A stretch of 64,000 bases of DNA, taken from the NCBI RefSeq assembly GCF_018889995.1, contig NZ_CP076547.1:620001-684000 (forward strand). Reading direction: 5' to 3'. Shown piece after piece: positions 60,255 to 64,000 of the stretch. The position numbers and the translations under genes are program-made. Origin of the DNA: Subtercola sp. PAMC28395 (GTDB lineage: Bacteria > Actinomycetota > Actinomycetes > Actinomycetales > Microbacteriaceae). Position 1 is the first letter of the stretch, and each line of letters opens with the position of its first letter. The notes beneath the pieces are model-generated. The model had not been told where the DNA came from and did not search any database. It saw only the letters and a list, made by a program, of their open reading frames with translations.

Positions 60255-60310
60255 GTCAGCCAGCGGCCCGGTGGGTGCTGCAGTCAGCCAGTGGCCCGGT
60301 GGGTGCAGCG
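60255..60310. repeat. 28-bp direct repeat, two copies
   Basis: Units at 60255-60282 and 60283-60310 both begin GTCAGCCAG and contain GGCCCGGTGGGTGC, with three differences between them. A third GTCAGC begins at 60311, overlapping the stop codon of the kinase gene. The gap between the genes appears expanded by slippage or duplication. Confidence 0.6.
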
Positions 60311-60311
60311 G

Positions 60312-61115
60312 TCAGCGAGCGCTCTGGATGATCGACGCATCCACTCCCGAAACGACGATCGTTGCGCGCGGCCGTGACGCCTCGATGAGAAGTGCGTTCG
60401 CCCCGTCGACAGTGGTGGCCCACTCCGCGGCAGCTTCGGGACTGCGCCCGTGGCGCTCGTGTCGGTCGACGAGACGGCGAAGGCGCTCCTCATCGCTGGT
60501 CGCGCAGAACCAGCTCTCGGCGAGCAGCCCGGCAACGGAGGACCACGGCGACTGGTCGACGAGCAGGTAGTTGCCTTCGACGATGACGAGCCGGGCATCC
60601 GGAGTCACCGCGATCTCGCCGGCGATGCCCTCATCGACCGAGCGGTCGAAGCTGGGCGCATAGACGGTGTGGTCGAGTTCGACCAGCAGCCGGTTCAGCA
60701 GAGCGACGAAGCCCCAGCCGTCGAAGGTGTCGATGGCACCCTTGCGGTCGTGGTTGCCGAGGCGGTCGAGGGTGGCGTTGGCGAGGTGGTAGCCGTCCAT
60801 CGGCAGGTGCACGGCGGTGCCGCGCTGGTCAGCGCCAGAACTCGCGCCATCACCAGGACTGGCGGCGTCGCTGGCCAGCAGTTCGGTGACTCGCGCCGCA
60901 AGCGTGACGGCGAGGGTCGTCTTGCCGGCACCCGGGCTGCCGGTGATTCCGAGGATCACGCGGCGGCCGGGCACCATCAGGGTGATGGCGCGCTGGGCCA
61001 GCGCATCGAGGCCCGGCAACCCGGTCAGTGCCGGGGCTGCGACGGGAGAGACCGGGTCGCTTGGGGCCGTCTCCCGAGGAGCGGTCTCAGCAGCACCTGG
61101 CTCAGGAGTAGACAC
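60312..61115 (-). CDS. FrcK-like nucleoside/sugar kinase (uridine kinase-type P-loop)
   Basis: 267 aa. The P-loop is ILGITGSPGAGKTTLAVTLA at about 56-75, then HLPMDGYHLANATLDRLG and GAIDTFDGWGFVALLNRL, as in the phosphoribulokinase/uridine kinase-like proteins found in fructose-type ABC operons. An Ala/Pro-rich leader occupies about 1-30. GTG 61115 has GAAGGAACCC upstream and overlaps the epimerase gene by 14 bases. It probably phosphorylates a ketose or a pathway sugar. Confidence 0.8.
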   Translation of the reverse strand: MSTPEPGAAETAPRETAPSDPVSPVAAPALTGLPGLDALAQRAITLMVPGRRVILGITGSPGAGKTTLAVTLAARVTELLASDAASPGDGASSGADQRGTAVHLPMDGYHLANATLDRLGNHDRKGAIDTFDGWGFVALLNRLLVELDHTVYAPSFDRSVDEGIAGEIAVTPDARLVIVEGNYLLVDQSPWSSVAGLLAESWFCATSDEERLRRLVDRHERHGRSPEAAAEWATTVDGANALLIEASRPRATIVVSGVDASIIQSAR

Positions 61116-61974
61116 GGGTTCCTTCGAGGGCGTTCGTGATGAACGAGTGTGCGTGGCGGGCCAGCGCGGGTCCGTCATTCCACAGGTTACGCCAGATCGA
61201 CAGATCGTTCGAGAGGGTCGGCGAGACGACGGTCGAGGAGAACGACTCGAAGGTGATTCCACCGGTGTAGTCGATGTCGGCCATGGCGTGGAAGAACGAC
61301 GTGAAGTCGATGTGGCCGCTGCCGAGGTAGCCGCGGTGGTTCTCGCCGATGTGCACGTAGCCGAGGCGGTCACCGACGAGCTGGAACGGACGCACGAAGT
61401 CGTCTTCTTCGATGTTCATGTGGTAGCTGTCGAGGTGGATCATGACGTTGTCTTCGCCGATGTCGTCGGCGAGCGCGAGCGCCTGGGCTGCGGTGTTGAT
61501 GACGTTCGTCTCGTAACGGTTGCAGATCTCGAGCCCGAGCGTCATGCCCTTGCCCTGTGCCTCGACCGCGAGATCTTTGAGCACCGAGACGGCGTTCGAG
61601 CGACCCGCCGGGGTGAGTGCGCGGCCGAAGTTGCCGAATGCACTGTAGAGCGCACCGGTCAGAATGGTGCCACCGAGGTCGTGCGTCACCTGCAGCGACG
61701 ACTGCAGAAGTGCGGCACCGCGCGCGACGACCTCGAGGTCTTCGCTCGAGACATCGGCGTCGAAGGCGAGGCCGCGCGAGCAGACCACGTCGAGCCCTGC
61801 TTCCTCGAGGGCGGCCCGCGCTGCGGGTGCGTCGAGGTTCTGCGCGTCGTGCAGCGAGAGCTCGAGGATGTCGTAGCCGGCCGCCTTCGTCTGGGCGATG
61901 GCGTAGTCGACTTCAGAGGGAGTCGTGCCGCCGGAGAAGACGAGTGCGTGCACACCGAGTTTGTTGAGCGTCAT
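61102..61974 (-). CDS. D-tagatose 3-epimerase-family sugar isomerase, copy 1
   Basis: 290 aa TIM barrel. The metal site of ketose 3-epimerases can be read: Glu in LEICNRYET, Asp in HLDSYHMNIEEDD, His in HIGENHRGYLGSGHIDF and Glu in TFESFSS. The start is ATG 61974 after AGAAGGAACCC; the upstream open frame passes through a simple repeat and is not coding. Its closest relative in the window is the next gene, with the same metal motifs. It probably interconverts ketoses at C3. Confidence 0.87.
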   Translation of the reverse strand: MTLNKLGVHALVFSGGTTPSEVDYAIAQTKAAGYDILELSLHDAQNLDAPAARAALEEAGLDVVCSRGLAFDADVSSEDLEVVARGAALLQSSLQVTHDLGGTILTGALYSAFGNFGRALTPAGRSNAVSVLKDLAVEAQGKGMTLGLEICNRYETNVINTAAQALALADDIGEDNVMIHLDSYHMNIEEDDFVRPFQLVGDRLGYVHIGENHRGYLGSGHIDFTSFFHAMADIDYTGGITFESFSSTVVSPTLSNDLSIWRNLWNDGPALARHAHSFITNALEGTRVYS

Positions 61975-61989
61975 GAGGGTTCCTTCTGT

Positions 61990-62045
61990 GGGTGAGTCGG
62001 TCTGGGTGAGTGGGTCTGGGTGAGTCGGTCTGGGGGAGTGGATCT
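61990..62045. repeat. 14-bp tandem repeat in the leader of epimerase 1
   Basis: Four units of GGTGAGTCGGTCTG with small changes (61990, 62004, 62018, 62032). It sits 15 bases before the epimerase start codon on the minus strand, in the 127-base gap between the two epimerase genes. Confidence 0.75.
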
Positions 62046-62101
62046 GGTGGTGGTCAGGGGTGGTGATGGTGCCGGATGGCGCGCGCGTTCTGACGGAGGG
62101 A

Positions 62102-63010
62102 TCAGTGCGCGAGCTCGGTCGCCGGAGCAATCGAGAACGATGATGTGGCCGCTGCCGCCGCGAGCTGCGTGGCAATGAAGTCGTGAGCGTGGCGTGCCAC
62201 GGCCGCGGGGTCGACCCAGGGGTTCCTCCACAGGCCGAGCGTGTGCGAGAGCTCCGGATCGAGCACCGCGCCCGAGAACGACTCGAAGGTGATCGGCCCC
62301 GTGAAGTTCGACTCGTTCAGCGCCTTGAAGAGCGCAGGCCAGTCGATGCTGCCCGAGCCGAGGTACCCACGGTGGTTCTCACCGGCGTGGATGTAGGCGA
62401 GCAGCGGGCCTGCGACGCGAACCGGAGTGACCTGGTCTGGCTCCTCGGTGTTCACATGAAAGGTGTCGATGTGCACAGCAAGGTTGTCTGCACCGATCTC
62501 GCGAATGAAATCGACCGTCTGTTGCGCCGTGTTCAGCAGGTTCGACTCATACCGGTTCACGAACTCGAGACCGATCGTGACGCCTGCGGCCTTCGCCTTC
62601 TCGGCCACCCGGCCGAGTACAGCCTGCGAATTCGCCCGTGAGCGAGCCGTGAATGGATGATCGTACTGCCCCATCTTCGAATACGTGACCCCGCCGACAT
62701 ACCTCGAGCCAGTGTCACGGGCCAGGGTCACGGCGGCTTCGAGCATCCGCTCGCCTCTGGCGACGACGGAGTCGTCTTCATCGTTGATGTCGGCACTGGC
62801 AGGCAGCGCGAGGGAGTAGACGCCCGTGAGCCCGTGGTCGGCGAGGAGTTTCGCGGTCAGGGCGACGTCGATGTTCGGGGCGTCGCCGGCCGGGATCTCG
62901 ATGAGGTCGAAGCCGGCCTTGGCGCTCTCGCTGATGGCGTAGGTGGCCGAGGCGGGCGACCAGTCGCCGACCCAGAGGCCGGCGTGGATGCCGATCGGGT
63001 TTGCTGGCAC
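62102..63010 (-). CDS. D-tagatose 3-epimerase-family sugar isomerase, copy 2
   Basis: 302 aa, clearly paralogous to copy 1. Metal ligands lie in LEFVNRYESN, HIDTFHVNTEEPD, HAGENHRGYLGSGSIDW and TFESFSG. A short Ala-rich C-terminal extension is specific to this copy. The GTG start 63010 is preceded by AAGGAGCCACCC. The two paralogues in one operon suggest successive or alternative epimerisations of a rare ketose. Confidence 0.87.
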   Translation of the reverse strand: MPANPIGIHAGLWVGDWSPASATYAISESAKAGFDLIEIPAGDAPNIDVALTAKLLADHGLTGVYSLALPASADINDEDDSVVARGERMLEAAVTLARDTGSRYVGGVTYSKMGQYDHPFTARSRANSQAVLGRVAEKAKAAGVTIGLEFVNRYESNLLNTAQQTVDFIREIGADNLAVHIDTFHVNTEEPDQVTPVRVAGPLLAYIHAGENHRGYLGSGSIDWPALFKALNESNFTGPITFESFSGAVLDPELSHTLGLWRNPWVDPAAVARHAHDFIATQLAAAAATSSFSIAPATELAH

Positions 63011-63030
63011 GGGTGGCTCCTTGGTGTGAA

Positions 63031-63108
63031 TGGGGTGGGGCTGGGTGGGTGGGGCTGGGTGGGTTGGGGCTGGGTGGGTTGGGGCTGGGTGGGTTGAGGC
63101 TGGCTGGA
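63031..63108. repeat. 15-bp G-rich tandem repeat, about 4.5 copies
   Basis: Units of GGGGCTGGGTGGGTT at 63051, 63066 and 63081, with a partial unit on the left and a degenerate one on the right. The plus strand has many GGG/GGGG runs and could form G-quadruplexes; the mRNA of the minus-strand operon would be C-rich here. It lies in the leader between the ABC ATPase and epimerase 2. Confidence 0.8.
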
Positions 63109-63189
63109 CTGTGTTTCAGGCGTGGCTGTGCTGGGAGATCGTGCTCCGTTCCGAAGAAGAACGGAGCCGGACCCTGGGCGCGCGCGCGC

Positions 63190-63981
63190 CTACGCGGACT
63201 TCGCTCCTGTGATGAGCGACACGAGCTCGTCGGCATCGGTCTCTGCGGTGCGGCGACCGGCGACAGCCAGCCCTCCGCGCATGACCCACACGTGGTTCGA
63301 GAGGCGCATGACCTGGTCGAAGTTGTGGCTGATGAGCAACACCGCCACACCCGAGTCCCGCAGCGTGCGAATGGTCTGTTCGACCTTCTCCGTCTCCTGC
63401 ACGCCGAGGGCCGCGGTCGGCTCGTCCATGATGACGATCTTGCTGCCCCACCCGGCAGCCCTCGCGATGGCGAGTGCCTGGCGCTGGCCGCCGGAGAGGC
63501 GACGCACCTTGCTGGCGACGGGAGGAGAGTTCACGGCGAGGTTGGCGAGCAGGTCGCTGGCGGTGGCCTTCATCTGCTTGCGGTTCAGGGTGCGGAACGG
63601 GCCGAAGCCGTGAGTCAGTTCGCGGCCGAGGAAGAAGTTCTGCCAGACCGTGAGGTCTTCGACGAGAGCGAGGTTCTGCTGCACGGTCTCGATGCCGAGC
63701 TTTCGCGCTTCGTTCGGCGTGCTGAACGACACTTCGGCGCCGTCGAGCGTGATCGTGCCGCCATCGGGCCGGTGGATGCCGGAGAGGCAGCGCACCAGCG
63801 TCGACTTGCCGGCGCCGTTGTCGCCGATGAGTGCGGTGATCTCGCCGCGCAGCAGCTCGATGGAGGCGCCCTTCAGCGCTCGCACACCACCGAATGACTT
63901 GGTGATGCCCTGGGCAGAGAGAATGACATCGGGTGAGTGCGGGTCGACCGGGAGTGCGGCCTGGACGTTGGTGTCGGTCAT
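63190..63981 (-). CDS. Sugar ABC transporter ATP-binding protein, FrcA-like single domain
   Basis: 263 aa, one nucleotide-binding domain, as in FrcA rather than the double-domain RbsA. Walker A GDNGAGKSTLV, signature LSGGQRQALAIARA, Walker B IVIMDEPTAALG and H-loop LISHNFDQ. It is the most upstream gene of the ketose operon visible; permease and binding-protein genes are expected beyond 64000. The start is ATG 63981 after GAAGAA. Confidence 0.9.
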   Translation of the reverse strand: MTDTNVQAALPVDPHSPDVILSAQGITKSFGGVRALKGASIELLRGEITALIGDNGAGKSTLVRCLSGIHRPDGGTITLDGAEVSFSTPNEARKLGIETVQQNLALVEDLTVWQNFFLGRELTHGFGPFRTLNRKQMKATASDLLANLAVNSPPVASKVRRLSGGQRQALAIARAAGWGSKIVIMDEPTAALGVQETEKVEQTIRTLRDSGVAVLLISHNFDQVMRLSNHVWVMRGGLAVAGRRTAETDADELVSLITGAKSA

Positions 63982-64000
63982 TTCTTCTGGAACCTCGTGA

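Noticed and set aside
60255-60310. 28-bp repeats as a CRISPR array
   Set aside because: The units are directly adjacent without spacers, only two copies exist and no cas genes are present.
63031-63108. G-rich repeats as part of a coding sequence
   Set aside because: Open frames through the repeat lack starts with ribosome sites and give only simple Gly/Val/Trp repeats; the flanking epimerase has its own good start.

Overview
The window is GC-rich actinobacterial chromosome, most likely Microbacteriaceae. Supporting signs are the codon usage, many GTG starts, 1-4 bp stop/start overlaps inside operons, leaderless promoters (TANNNT 6-10 nt before the start codon), and mycolate-free actinobacterial families such as MalEFG-type importers without a local ATPase. 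The genus cannot be fixed from the sequence alone.

Layout. (1) 0-2 kb: the N-terminus of a secreted Rhs/YD-type giant protein running off the left edge, then an intact IS5-family element. (2) 2.1-11.3 kb: an extracytosolic flavin/iron redox locus. It has two ferric-reductase-like membrane proteins, an FMN-binding secreted protein, two FAD:protein FMN transferases (ApbE), a NuoF-like flavoprotein, a small 3-Cys ferredoxin, a VIT1/CCC1 iron transporter and a two-component system. A TAAG-N7-TAAG direct repeat lies before both structural operons and an iron-box-like sequence before the regulator. (3) 11.4-18.7 kb: a small membrane protein, an amylo-alpha-1,6-glucosidase, a MalEFG-type sugar importer and a divergent LacI repressor with two operators. 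(4) 18.7-21.4 kb: housekeeping genes (ABM monooxygenase, gluconokinase, K+ channel, AI-2E-type transporter).

(5) 21.5-44.3 kb: a catabolic island. It has a CoA-thioester operon (enoyl-CoA hydratase, 3-hydroxyacyl-CoA dehydrogenase, CaiB CoA-transferase, acyl-CoA dehydrogenase, flavin reductase, thiolase, OYE), two Sad-type aldehyde dehydrogenases, two luciferase-like monooxygenases (one LimB-like), a second flavin reductase, a Zn alcohol dehydrogenase, an SDR and a ribose-type ABC importer. Two paralogous GAF/Fis-HTH regulators sit in the middle. A 17-bp palindrome, TGTTCA-N5-TGAACA, recurs in the intergenic regions of this island and ties it together as one probable regulon. Degradation of an alicyclic or terpenoid-like compound is the best guess; the substrate is not proven.

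(6) 44.6-48.2 kb: PPOX-fold protein, phospholipase-D-like protein, PLP decarboxylase. (7) 48.4-54.6 kb: a phosphonate (2-aminoethylphosphonate-type) cassette with an ABC importer, an FAD oxidase and a phosphonatase-like hydrolase. It is bracketed by an ~80% identical 76-bp repeat, whose left copy is a dead 5' end of the HEAT-repeat gene lying at the right border. (8) 54.7-60.1 kb: HEAT protein, tRNA-Arg(ACG), SDR/TetR pair, alanine dehydrogenase/Lrp pair, VOC protein. (9) 60.3-64 kb: part of a ketose operon with a FrcK-like kinase, two D-tagatose-3-epimerase-family proteins and a FrcA-like ATPase, with short G-rich tandem repeats before both epimerase genes; it continues past the right edge.
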